From Tritrichomonas foetus (lineage: Eukaryota; Parabasalia; Tritrichomonadida; Tritrichomonadidae), in assembly GCA_001839685.1 (NCBI GenBank), contig MLAK01001459.1, positions 64,679-128,678 of the forward strand: a stretch of DNA of 64,000 nucleotides. The letters run 5' to 3'. Below are positions 28,701 through 37,716 of this stretch, piece after piece (the stretch's first letter is position 1; each line of letters opens with the position of its first letter). A model generated the notes under the pieces. It worked only from the letters and a program-made list of their open reading frames with translations. It was not told where the DNA came from and made no database searches. The translations under genes were made by a program, and so were the position numbers.

Positions 28701-29002
28701 CTTCACCAACAGCCGTCCCAACTCCTACAAGAGAAGCCCCTACAGCTTCACCCATTCAAACTGAAGAAAGTGAAGAAGACAAAGTTAACAAACTATCAGC
28801 ATTGATGATTTCATTGGCTGTTTTTCTAACAATGGTTGCTGTTGTCTCTGTAATTGTGTTTGTAAGATGGATGACTAGGCGATATAGAATGAATAGACCA
28901 GATATTATTGAAACCACTAATCCTGGTGAGGCATTGGCACTAGAAACAGAGAATATTGAACCTGCCAAAATCGATAAAAGCTTAGAAGAAAACTTACTAT
29001 AA
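25712..29002 (+). CDS. Type I transmembrane surface protein with internal duplication
   Basis: 1096 aa with a clear surface-protein layout: signal peptide (about 1-16, LVIYLLQIAASSSFC), a very long extracellular part, a Pro/Ser/Thr-rich stalk (about 990-1015), one transmembrane helix (about 1028-1053) and a basic then acidic 43-residue tail ending LEENLL, which may hold a sorting signal. The ectodomain is Ser/Asn/Ile-rich and beta-like. Two related segments, about 15-112 and 531-615, share FC-x(6-8)-CPS, a following F(K/Q)AK and a downstream I..PGN/VGN, so the ectodomain is probably two divergent copies of one unit. Similar multi-gene surface families exist in trichomonads; I cannot assign a ligand or an enzymatic function. 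Confidence 0.85.
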   Translation: MLVIYLLQIAASSSFCFYSSDSSLCPSSSELIDLTQFSQFKAKDLSSETEIELYVADDFSENCVLDFTSLKASKANIKIQAVGNNHKNIYLSIGKSFFKSHKSLKLERISIHPVNGGDLEFPDLTLVDSKFIQQNEINVMANEIHSDISSLSQIHQLSALNFHIIMNNFVKGSSSISGVFSTSPVSIEDFSDGKYRFVFAEDQIFIYFENNIDPFILTTTEFTQCLSIVSSNPKAEISLLSIVESLTSTKQKIEIMASNGAVFIFSDCKWPSINTEIVFNHPGDANIELFSADIPLKINAGEGNLNINLNSGKASILSLTISDNEKENVIINNKNVATNQEYSFYPSNLLISKLFASSQSLNSEGDNLTIIVSSLYPTSDTIRLNGDAYYSFISNITTSIVSIEVDNFIWSGSFNFHILFSLDDYSTLKVNKNLIFEKVDTESKNFVIVSPISELKNDDLSKLVGKSYDIITAPPQYNLSRNQFRISFEKQGLPSSANVNMNLLYSNVFTTQVTFDKLILSISRNINDLTNQFCIGQNEKCPSNFMTIENMDGFQAKIYNISKSVTFYIFKDSLIDLSAYPEIYTLEIIAPGNKFEVTLSHSLLSKPYFKAENVKIVLNDGEIFTGEIGLYSYLINIEFDFTNVSETNRKLKGMMVSCDINTIQRVPLTAQTIFLVDLIDPTINLYQNGISINKSEIYEIFRESSQPNIIFTFSSHQYVKINCAFAYNDVVKYGVQITSEVACDFDVNGTFPSSFKGIFFTTLRGLLEVHSEHPPVYIDSAVDGSFIISNTEKVYFNGTTDLRADITFNCAKIGQCQYIFEEASINAQNSLKFSEESNGILKIDRIHFFDTKSSIQIPRLLVGKEFIFDQPARVTFNSLEFESDSILNIPFSMNDRTFIQINNFTGFPPKVTSIDFSSDFNDNELESYLKSHYIDVICAKGEIQCDNWNFEDKNSKLNQKSFEVRCYSKSSNQQCIAITSKDAPIYQTPSPSASFLPSPTAVPTPTREAPTASPIQTEESEEDKVNKLSALMISLAVFLTMVAVVSVIVFVRWMTRRYRMNRPDIIETTNPGEALALETENIEPAKIDKSLEENLL

Positions 29003-29305
29003 AATAATAAATATGATATTATGTGTCAATTAATATTTGTATTTTATTGCTATATGATTCTATTTTTAAATAATGTGATTTTATTTATTTGTGTGATATG
29101 CATGAATAGTGAGAAATATACATTGATATTAGAAATTTCTTATAATCTAATAGAAATGCGAAATATTTTATATCACGAAGAATAAATTAGCATAAGAAAA
29201 CACATAAAAAAGTAAAAAAAGTATACAAATGCACAAAAATTAGAAAATATATTCGAATCTATAAAATTTAATAAACAAATAAAATTGATATTAAAAACAT
29301 ACATT
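29003..29305. other. Convergent spacer, nothing recognised
   Basis: AT-rich 3' flanks of the surface-protein gene and the unknown gene on the other strand. Confidence 0.5.
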
Positions 29306-32251
29306 TTAAAGTCTGTACGCATTACAGACTGCTTTGTATAATCCTCTCCATTTCCATTGTTTTTTAATATAACTTTCTTTTTTCTTAAAACTTTCAAGTA
29401 AAGCTGCAGATTCACTTGTATTTACAAAGAATCGAAAAGTAGTCGATTTTATTTGAACATTATCATCTTGCTTTAAATCTTCGGTGTAACCATTAATCAG
29501 CAACAAAAAGTGCATTTTTGCAACAAATGAAAGTTTCTCAAGTTTTTCACCATCGAATTCTTTACTTGCTTTGAATTTTGGTACAGCATTTGGATTTTTC
29601 CTAAAGATTTTCCAAGCGACATTTGCTTCTTCACTGTTGTTGCTTGCCATTTTCATCACAAAAACGGTTTCAAAAACTGATTCAGCCAATTCATTTGAAA
29701 CAAGAGGTAATAATGCATAAACTGCACTTAAGATTTTTTCGTCATTGTGTTCAGTTTTTATATTTTCAAATGCAGTTACAATAGATGTTAAAAAATACTG
29801 GGACATTTTTTGAAACTCACAGTCGTTTTTGAGTAAGCGGCGACGAAAAACAATGCAAATAGATGTCAGCAAATCAAGGCATGATTCTTGAATAATATGA
29901 ATCTCAGAAAGCTTTAAAGCCGCCGAAAAAAGTTTTTTAAATGTATCTACTGGGAAAACAGTTTCGATTTCATTATTCAACAAATGTGCCAAAAAATGAC
30001 ATGCCGAAGAAAAATTATCGGGTTCTTTTTGATTAAAGAAAGGAATTTCAGGCGATTTCAACCCTTGTGAATGTAAACTCACATTTCTCAAATCAGTAAA
30101 ACCGATATTATTGTGATTTATAACGCTTTGATTGTTATGTGGAGAATTGTTTATGCCGTAATTCAAATTGTTGTTAATGTTATAAAGACTTTTTTGTTGA
30201 GCTTTTATGAAAGAATCGAAGAAAAATGGAGCAATTCTTATAAAATCATTAGAAAAAGCGATTGAAAATGATGGATGTTTTGGTGTGATTGATAAAATAT
30301 GTGAACAAAGTTGGCCAAAATAATATTTTTCTTGAAGATTGATCATCCATTCAAATAATCCAAAATTGTTTACACTTTGGAAAAACTGAACAAGGCCTTC
30401 TGGAAGAAAATCCAAAAGTAAATGAATCATTGCAAAATGAAGCTTGGTGTGTGTTGGTCTCGAAATAACTTTAAAGATATTATCATGCTCAGCAATAAGC
30501 ATAGACTTTGCACTTTTCAAAACTGCCATTTGCTGGAGGTTAATTTGCTCAAAAATTGAACCAAATGCACTTTTTGATCGATCAATCTTTCCTTTCTTCT
30601 TCTTTCGTCTAGGAGAGTGATTTTGTTTGTCGTCAAATATAATGAAAAACTTTTCAAGAACTTTTAAAGCTTGAGCAGCAAACATAAATTGACAGAGAGC
30701 GTTAAATGATTCTTCGCATTGAGTATCGCGCGTTGATAAACTTGAATCTCGCCTTAAAGACTTTTCTCTACTATTATCCAAATTTTCATGTTTTACTGCA
30801 GAATTTTCTTCATTTTGTAAAGTATTTGTATCATTATGTAAATTTTGACAGTTTGATATCAAATCTAAATCAGTTTGTTCAGTTTGCGATAAATTTTGGT
30901 GATTTTGTGAAAAAACTAAGTTATCAGAATCTTCAATTACATTGTTGATTTCGTCAATATTTGGGTAAATTTGTGGGCTATATTCCACTCCGCCGTATTC
31001 AACAAATATTTCTGCAACATTTGAAGCCACACGTGGTGGAAACATCAAGGTGGAAATGAGGGGATACTTGCTGAGATTAACAAGCATGCTTGCCACATTT
31101 TTGAAAACTTTACAACGATGTGAATTTTCGCGTGTAATAGAATGAAGCATAGCTATGAGTGATTCTTGAACTTGGGCTGAAAACCTTGGTGGATTCTTTT
31201 CATTTATATTAATTGGCTCATTATCAACTTCATTGAAAATTTTCAAAGTTCGAGTCAATTTCACAAATTGCGGATTTGATGCATCTACTGTGCCTTTCTC
31301 AAAATCACTAATGATAATATCCACTTGAGGAAGCTTTATTTGATCATGAGAAGGTAACCGCAATTTTTCATCGTTTTTCACTGAATTGAAAAGTGAAGTA
31401 ATAATTGTATTATCATGAAAAAGCTTTTGAGGTGATTTTTTCGGGTTTTCTGCATTTTCCTTTAGATACTGATCAATAACAGGATGAAAGAATGATTTCT
31501 GAGATTGCCTCTTTTTTTGGTATGAATGAAATATTTCTGGATTATATTTAAAGTTAGAATTTGAAGAATTATCACTATTTTCTATAGTGTTATTCATTTG
31601 TCTTTTTCCTAGAATAGGTTCAAAAGATGATGGATGTTGGCATATTTCATCGTCAACTTTTTCAACTTGTATCCATTTTTGGAGAGACTTTTTATATGAA
31701 ATAAAGTTGTCAAAAAGTTCCGGGATCGGTTCTTGAGGAATTAAATTCGTTCCAAATTTTAATGTCGGCCTGCAAAGAACATTCAATTGAACGTACTTAT
31801 CAAGACCATATCCTGTCACATTTACATCTCTGAAATCTTCGTCGTCGTTTGAGATGAGCGTGTTGAAAATGGATAAAAAAGTTGGAGGAGGTGGCGGTTG
31901 AGAAGAAAAGTCGAATTTCTTTGGAATTAATTTGTTTCTCCTGCTTTTGAGCTGGGCAATATTCATACAAGCTGGCAAATAGGAGGATAAAGAAATTGGA
32001 ATCGGCAAAATTACCGAATAATTTTCTTTATAAATTGCTTTTGTCCAGTTTTGTATAGCTTTTGTGAAATTTTCTTTTTCGTTAACAAGCGCTTCTTGAC
32101 GGCAATTCGAATCTGAATTTGGATTACGCAAAACGATCGAATTTTCTGGCATTTGTGGAAATGGGACAATTTTATTGACTGTTTTAGCGGTTTTATTATA
32201 TTCAGAATCGTAAACTTCGCCCCGAGAAGAGGCGAAAAAAACATTCTTCAT
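29306..32251 (-). CDS. Large conserved-looking protein of unknown function (981 aa)
   Basis: One uninterrupted frame. The ATG at 32251 is preceded by the initiator-like TCACA (32255-32259). The N-terminal 200 residues are mixed, with a PPPPPT run near 120-125. Residues about 205-560 alternate helical segments with Asn/Ser-rich linkers, including a basic RRKKKKGK patch near 551-560. From about 560 to 930 the protein is largely helical with possible armadillo/HEAT character, and it ends in a basic WKWRGLYKAVCNAYRL segment. No signal peptide, membrane segment or catalytic motif is apparent. I do not recognise the family. Confidence 0.75.
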   Translation of the reverse strand: MKNVFFASSRGEVYDSEYNKTAKTVNKIVPFPQMPENSIVLRNPNSDSNCRQEALVNEKENFTKAIQNWTKAIYKENYSVILPIPISLSSYLPACMNIAQLKSRRNKLIPKKFDFSSQPPPPPTFLSIFNTLISNDDEDFRDVNVTGYGLDKYVQLNVLCRPTLKFGTNLIPQEPIPELFDNFISYKKSLQKWIQVEKVDDEICQHPSSFEPILGKRQMNNTIENSDNSSNSNFKYNPEIFHSYQKKRQSQKSFFHPVIDQYLKENAENPKKSPQKLFHDNTIITSLFNSVKNDEKLRLPSHDQIKLPQVDIIISDFEKGTVDASNPQFVKLTRTLKIFNEVDNEPININEKNPPRFSAQVQESLIAMLHSITRENSHRCKVFKNVASMLVNLSKYPLISTLMFPPRVASNVAEIFVEYGGVEYSPQIYPNIDEINNVIEDSDNLVFSQNHQNLSQTEQTDLDLISNCQNLHNDTNTLQNEENSAVKHENLDNSREKSLRRDSSLSTRDTQCEESFNALCQFMFAAQALKVLEKFFIIFDDKQNHSPRRKKKKGKIDRSKSAFGSIFEQINLQQMAVLKSAKSMLIAEHDNIFKVISRPTHTKLHFAMIHLLLDFLPEGLVQFFQSVNNFGLFEWMINLQEKYYFGQLCSHILSITPKHPSFSIAFSNDFIRIAPFFFDSFIKAQQKSLYNINNNLNYGINNSPHNNQSVINHNNIGFTDLRNVSLHSQGLKSPEIPFFNQKEPDNFSSACHFLAHLLNNEIETVFPVDTFKKLFSAALKLSEIHIIQESCLDLLTSICIVFRRRLLKNDCEFQKMSQYFLTSIVTAFENIKTEHNDEKILSAVYALLPLVSNELAESVFETVFVMKMASNNSEEANVAWKIFRKNPNAVPKFKASKEFDGEKLEKLSFVAKMHFLLLINGYTEDLKQDDNVQIKSTTFRFFVNTSESAALLESFKKKESYIKKQWKWRGLYKAVCNAYRL

Positions 32252-32254
32252 TGA

Positions 32255-32259
32255 TGTGA
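32255..32259 (-). promoter_or_regulatory. Initiator-like element TCACA
   Basis: Nine nt upstream of the ATG at 32251; consensus TCAY(T/A). Confidence 0.45.
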
Positions 32260-32897
32260 ATTGACCTTGATATTTAGCAGAATTGACCTTTATTGACCGA
32301 ATTTATATGGAATTTTTTGAATTAATTTATTTAATTTTTCCATATTAAGCTAACTTTTTATGATGATGAGTTAGTTTTTCAATAGATTGAAAAGTTAAAT
32401 TGAGAGGGATTTATTCAATACACACAAAATTGAGATTATACAATAAAAGAATATGTTTTAGTTGCATACTGCCCATATTATTTTCGATTTATTTACACTC
32501 TTAATAAATAAAATGTCTTAATAAAACGATCTTTCCGATGAAAAAGCCCATTTTAATTCCTGAAGCTATAATATTGCTTGTGAGATTCTTTATTTCTACA
32601 AAGATCAACGAAATTGATCGTTTCACATGAATTTATCTATTCTATACTAAAGAATTATTAGTGTTTCGCTAAAAATTAGAATCTGTTGCCACTCGCAATA
32701 AACAGTTTAATTATGTTAACAAAAAATTTGATAACCTAATCGTATGTGAAAAAGTTTTATATGACCAAAAATTTAGTGAAATAATTAACTTTTTGAATTA
32801 ATTTGATTTTTATTTTTAAAACGAGGAAAAATTCAATCATTTTTATAAAATTTTTATGAGGATTTAAATTTTTATTTCATTTAAAAAGTTTCTGGTT
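32260..32897. other. Divergent spacer
   Basis: About 640 bp of very AT-rich sequence separating two divergent genes, each with an initiator-like motif at its own end. Nothing else was recognised. Confidence 0.5.
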
Positions 32898-32902
32898 TCA
32901 TT
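32898..32902 (+). promoter_or_regulatory. Initiator-like element TCATT
   Basis: Lies within TTTCATTCAG, seven nt before the ATG at 32907. Confidence 0.45.
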
Positions 32903-32906
32903 CAGA

Positions 32907-35900
32907 ATGACGGAGTCTCGCTCCTCAGGAAGTAGCGACTCAATATCGACAGACTTAATCGCAAAGCTATTCCATGCCCTCCCTGATGAAAAGCCGCAAG
33001 AACTTTCAGAGATTGAGTTTTGTGTTTTTCGACTTTTTTCAAAACTATCAGCCAATACGCAAAACTATTCGATCGTTTTTCTAATTTTCTTGTTTATTTC
33101 GTTTATCCAGTCTTTTGCATGCATTTGTCTCGTTGGATTGTCCTACATTCCAAACATGGATAACCCAGATTATGCGTCGAAATTATTTTACTTCTTTTTA
33201 TATTTCAGGACCTATGAGAGTCAGGTCACTCCAATTTATTTATATATTCTGAATGCAATTTGTCTTTTTTGTTGTATTTTGTTTTTCGTCATGCTTTATG
33301 AGATGCATCGAAGAACATATATTCCACCAAGATATCGTACTATTCTAATAGTAGTATTGGTTAACATTCCACGAGTGTTATCAATTGTTCTTACATTTCA
33401 TTCTAGTGAATTTATTTTTGCCTTAATTTCCAATCGTTCACAGGATCATTGCGTACAAGCTTGTGCATTATCTATATATTTATGTGTTTTCATTTTTATG
33501 CTCACTGTTTGTTCAAACACAATGTATTCTTCAATCTTCTATTATTCTGGCCTTTTTTCATCAACAACATCAATTATGTTTACTCAATATATAAACCTAT
33601 TTTTGATTTTTGCTTTTTCAGCTGCTCATTCAATTTTGCCATTTAATGATGCAAACTATGTCGTTTCTTTTGCTTTAATTATATTTGGTATCTTTTTGAT
33701 TTGCATGAGTGTTGGTAATTTTTATATGGTTCTTTCCTATCCAACATTTTTGATAACACATGGTTTTATGATGGTTATTTCTGGTCTTTTAAGTGCTTTT
33801 GAAACTCAAGGTGGAATTACAAACATTTCTGGTACATATTTTATCATTTTTATTCTTTATGTTTTTGTTTATATTTTTACTTATATATATCTGAACCATC
33901 TTTCTAAAAAGTTGAGTGCTAAATTTTTAAAAATTGCTAAAAAGCGGAACTTTAAACGTCTTGGAAAATTGTCTGATATAATGATGTTAAATTATCTTTA
34001 TTTTGCTATTCATAATTGTCATCCATGTATTGAAGATAACACTTTTCTTGAATATGCATTAAAACAACGTGCTAGGCCAGTTTGGTGTATGTTTCGTGTT
34101 TATCATCTTCTTGGTCTTCTTCAAAAAACACCTCCTGGCTTTGATGAACTCAAGAAAAATATTCGTCAAAATCGACAAATTAATCAACGACATAGATTTC
34201 TGTTGTTTGAAATCGAAAAACTTATTTCTTATCGTACAATTACTCAGGTCCCCCAAGAAATGGAAAATAAAATGTCTGAATTTGAAGCAAGATTAACTCA
34301 ATATCAACAACTTCGTGCACCTTTTATGACAGAAATTGCGCATAACAATACAATAGCCTTTATTTATTTAAATGCTTTGTCAACCATGAAAAATTTAATG
34401 TTGACAAATTATGCATGTACCCTTGTTGAAACATATCCAAATAGTCCAGATGTACTTCGTCTTTATGCTAACTATTTATCAATTGTCTGTCAGAACCAAA
34501 TTGGCTGTAATCGATGGACTTCAATTGCAGATGATATTCAAAAACGTGTTATTCAGTATGCAGATTACACACATGTAAACACATTATATCGACATCCATT
34601 ATTACAAATCAGTATGATGAAGCATAATGCAGTACAAGCTTCAATTCCATTAGTTCGACCTCGAGCGCCTTCTGTTTTATTATTTCCAACATTACATGAT
34701 AATAAAGCGAATTTATTTGGTACTAAACCAAATAATCACTTTAATGATAAGAAAAGTTTTGCTGATTTCTTTACAATCTTCTTTGCAGTGATTTTTGGTG
34801 TTTATACTTTTGTTTTCTTTCTAACTTCTTTTATTTTATGTAATCATACATTAGCAAAAAGCAAAATCGGTATTGATTTTTTCAATTGCTTTTCAAGTTA
34901 TTATCAATCCTTTTCAAAATCAATGCATTGGCCGTTAAATCAAATTTTTAACGGTACTGTTGAAACTGTTGATACACTTTATTATAATCAAGTTCATTCA
35001 ACTCAATATGGATATGCGTGGAGTAATTTTGATCAAAATTATACATTCGCAAATGGTAAAAGTCGTGAATTTAAAGATGTTTTTCAGTGGATTAAATCAG
35101 ATTCATACATGGTTCCATCTTATAATATATCAAATCACATGGAATCTCAACTTGAATGGATTTTATCCAGATATACAAATTTACTACAGCAAATATTTCC
35201 ATTTAATAATCAATATCAAATTGATGCAATTGAAATTCCAGTATTTTTGGCAACAATAAGTGAATCATATTCTCTATTTTCGTCTTTAATCCCAAGATTC
35301 CTTGAATCTTATATAGAATTCAATCAACTACTTCCTAAATCCATCGAAAAGCAACTGTTATATGCTTTCATTCCTTTGGTTGTTTTCGGAATTATTGTCA
35401 TCATTCTACCGCCATTTGTTCTTAAAGATATTAAAGAACTTTCCAAATATTTCCCTAAATCTGAACGAACAAGTGATCATCATATTTTACATCTTTATCT
35501 CAAGCGTGATTTTACATCATTTTGGCAAATTTATGTTAGTATGACTGTTTCTGTATGTTTGATTATTTTTTTAACAATTGTAAACTCTGTTTTCATCAAT
35601 TTACAAATGACAAGAACAAACGCTACTTTAAATCTATACTCAAGACGTATTTTAACTGATACCCATCAATTTTTAGCAAGTTTTGCGGCTTATACTGATA
35701 TGATTCTTACACAAATTAAACGTGGTGATTTCCAGCCTGATTTAGATGCAATGATTAAAGAAATAAACACTTGTTTGGATTTTCTTGCAAATGGGTCATA
35801 TATTTTTACACTTTATGATGGATTTCTTCAAGAATCCTATCTACTCCTGGTTCAAATGACTTATCAAGTTTCACCAACTGGTCTTAGATACAATGAAGAA

Positions 35901-37064
35901 CAGACATCTGAATACTTAAGAATTTACGAAGAAGAATTGGTTCCAGTTCTTGAAACTAAAATTGGAAATTACTTTACCAGAATGTATACTTTTATCGTCC
36001 AAATCAGAATGCAAGAAATGAATGTGAATATTCTTTTAGTTTTATTGTCTATTATTTGTTTTATTGTTTTAGAATATTTCGTAGTAAAACTTCATTTAAC
36101 TGTTCGTATGTTAATTGAAATGCTTTCTGGGTTGAGTGAATCATCACTCACACTTGCAAAACAATCCAGTATTAAAAAAAACAGTGTTCTTGACTTAATT
36201 GCCCGTCCATGTGCCTTAATTGATAAATCCACACGTGTTTTAGCAACGAATCAACTTTGGCTTTCAATTTATGATGAATCATTTGATTCTGTAATTGGAA
36301 GGACAATTGGTGAACTTGCTAACACGCAAGAATTTATTTCTTATGATGCAGGTGAAGGTAATTCTTTAATTGTTATGTCGGAAATTAAAGAAGAATTAGA
36401 TGCAAAGAATGATTTAAAGAATATAAAACGAGACTTACGTTTATTAAAGAGTGTCACTGTTCCAAAGAGGTTTTTAGATGTTACAGAAGGTACCGAAACC
36501 GTAGATTTTCTTGTTGTTGTCAAAATTGCACTCATTCCTGCTGAAAAAGACCTGTCGCCTGAAGTTTGGACCAATGATGTTGCAGCAATGGAAACCTGGA
36601 TTACAGAAAGGTGTCAAAGTTGTTCTGATGTGGATATTCTTTTTGAAAGTTTCAGAGAAATTACTTTAATTTTCGGTTGTAATGATCTATTAACACCATA
36701 TATGCTAGTCTTATCAGCCATTAACATTGCCGTTGATGTTCTACGATGGGCAATTGAATGGGATTGGAGTTCAGGATCAATGTTTACTTGTATTACAATG
36801 AGTTGTGGTTCACCATGTAAATTTGTATTCAAGCATAATAATTTCACAACAATGGAATCTTATGGGCCGCCATTTGAAAAGCAAATGAAGCTTAGAGAAA
36901 GCATGGAATTGAACTCAATTGTTTGTTGTGAAGAAACAGCATTCAGGATCAAAAGTATGAAATTTGGATTTGAACTTGAAGAGAGCGGAATTGGAGCTTA
37001 CACTTTCTATCTTCCAGATACTTACTATCAGCCTCAAGTCTCTCAAGACAACTTTTATACTTAA
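32907..37064 (+). CDS. Multi-pass membrane protein with PAS-like and degenerate adenylyl-cyclase-like domains
   Basis: 1385 aa arranged like the large trichomonad adenylyl cyclases: an N-terminal cluster of about nine to ten membrane helices (about 53-330), a cytosolic helical region (about 335-610), a second membrane module with helices near 620-642, 818-842, 875-900 and 1042-1065 enclosing two probable extracellular loops, then a cytosolic PAS-like stretch (about 1092-1165) and a C-terminal domain (about 1175-1375). In that last domain, the metal-binding FADIVGF region of class III cyclases is replaced by FLVVVKIALI, with no Asp. The later beta-hairpin/helix region (MESYGPPFEKQMKLRESM) still recalls the cyclase pattern. 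I infer a sensor that has lost cyclase activity, or a partner of an active cyclase. The ATG has an initiator-like TCATT seven nt upstream. Confidence 0.75.
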   Translation: MTESRSSGSSDSISTDLIAKLFHALPDEKPQELSEIEFCVFRLFSKLSANTQNYSIVFLIFLFISFIQSFACICLVGLSYIPNMDNPDYASKLFYFFLYFRTYESQVTPIYLYILNAICLFCCILFFVMLYEMHRRTYIPPRYRTILIVVLVNIPRVLSIVLTFHSSEFIFALISNRSQDHCVQACALSIYLCVFIFMLTVCSNTMYSSIFYYSGLFSSTTSIMFTQYINLFLIFAFSAAHSILPFNDANYVVSFALIIFGIFLICMSVGNFYMVLSYPTFLITHGFMMVISGLLSAFETQGGITNISGTYFIIFILYVFVYIFTYIYLNHLSKKLSAKFLKIAKKRNFKRLGKLSDIMMLNYLYFAIHNCHPCIEDNTFLEYALKQRARPVWCMFRVYHLLGLLQKTPPGFDELKKNIRQNRQINQRHRFLLFEIEKLISYRTITQVPQEMENKMSEFEARLTQYQQLRAPFMTEIAHNNTIAFIYLNALSTMKNLMLTNYACTLVETYPNSPDVLRLYANYLSIVCQNQIGCNRWTSIADDIQKRVIQYADYTHVNTLYRHPLLQISMMKHNAVQASIPLVRPRAPSVLLFPTLHDNKANLFGTKPNNHFNDKKSFADFFTIFFAVIFGVYTFVFFLTSFILCNHTLAKSKIGIDFFNCFSSYYQSFSKSMHWPLNQIFNGTVETVDTLYYNQVHSTQYGYAWSNFDQNYTFANGKSREFKDVFQWIKSDSYMVPSYNISNHMESQLEWILSRYTNLLQQIFPFNNQYQIDAIEIPVFLATISESYSLFSSLIPRFLESYIEFNQLLPKSIEKQLLYAFIPLVVFGIIVIILPPFVLKDIKELSKYFPKSERTSDHHILHLYLKRDFTSFWQIYVSMTVSVCLIIFLTIVNSVFINLQMTRTNATLNLYSRRILTDTHQFLASFAAYTDMILTQIKRGDFQPDLDAMIKEINTCLDFLANGSYIFTLYDGFLQESYLLLVQMTYQVSPTGLRYNEEQTSEYLRIYEEELVPVLETKIGNYFTRMYTFIVQIRMQEMNVNILLVLLSIICFIVLEYFVVKLHLTVRMLIEMLSGLSESSLTLAKQSSIKKNSVLDLIARPCALIDKSTRVLATNQLWLSIYDESFDSVIGRTIGELANTQEFISYDAGEGNSLIVMSEIKEELDAKNDLKNIKRDLRLLKSVTVPKRFLDVTEGTETVDFLVVVKIALIPAEKDLSPEVWTNDVAAMETWITERCQSCSDVDILFESFREITLIFGCNDLLTPYMLVLSAINIAVDVLRWAIEWDWSSGSMFTCITMSCGSPCKFVFKHNNFTTMESYGPPFEKQMKLRESMELNSIVCCEETAFRIKSMKFGFELEESGIGAYTFYLPDTYYQPQVSQDNFYT

Positions 37065-37716
37065 GCTATGATACTATCGTTATTACTATTCAAATATATT
37101 TGTTATTTTTTATTTCTATTCATGTAATTTTCCTTATATTATATTTTTCTTATTAGTACAATTTTATGTCAATGAATAAATTTTGTTATTATCGAAATTC
37201 TTTCTTTCTTTCCTGACTACTATTTCCGAAAATTTCTTAAAGTTGTTAACTTATAAACCAACAAAAAATATGTCATGATTCAATGATATTTTTGAGAATT
37301 TAATATTATGTTTTGTATGAGCCATAAAAAAATTTGAACAGTTTTTGTCTTGATATGCATGTGACTGATATATCATTGATTGAGACTTGGTGGTTTATTT
37401 TAGCTAGAGAACATAGAAATGAGTTTATTCATGTAACACTTCATCAATTTGATTTTGTCATCGCCTCGAAATACTGTAGAATCATATTATCATTTAAGAT
37501 TAATATTATTATTTGAGATGGAATCTATTAGGGGTGCATTCTGATATAATAATACTTAAATAGAGCATTTATGTGAATATGGAGTGTGGTTTCCTTCGAG
37601 AAAAATTGGCTGGTATTTCATAATTCTCTATCTCAGTTGATGATATATATATTTATAGAAATAATAATCAAAATATTGAAATTGAATTTTTATTATTATA
37701 CAATTAAATAACAATT
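37065..37716. other. Convergent spacer
   Basis: About 650 bp of AT-rich sequence. A 60-codon frame (37334-37516) has no supporting signal. Nothing was recognised. Confidence 0.5.
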
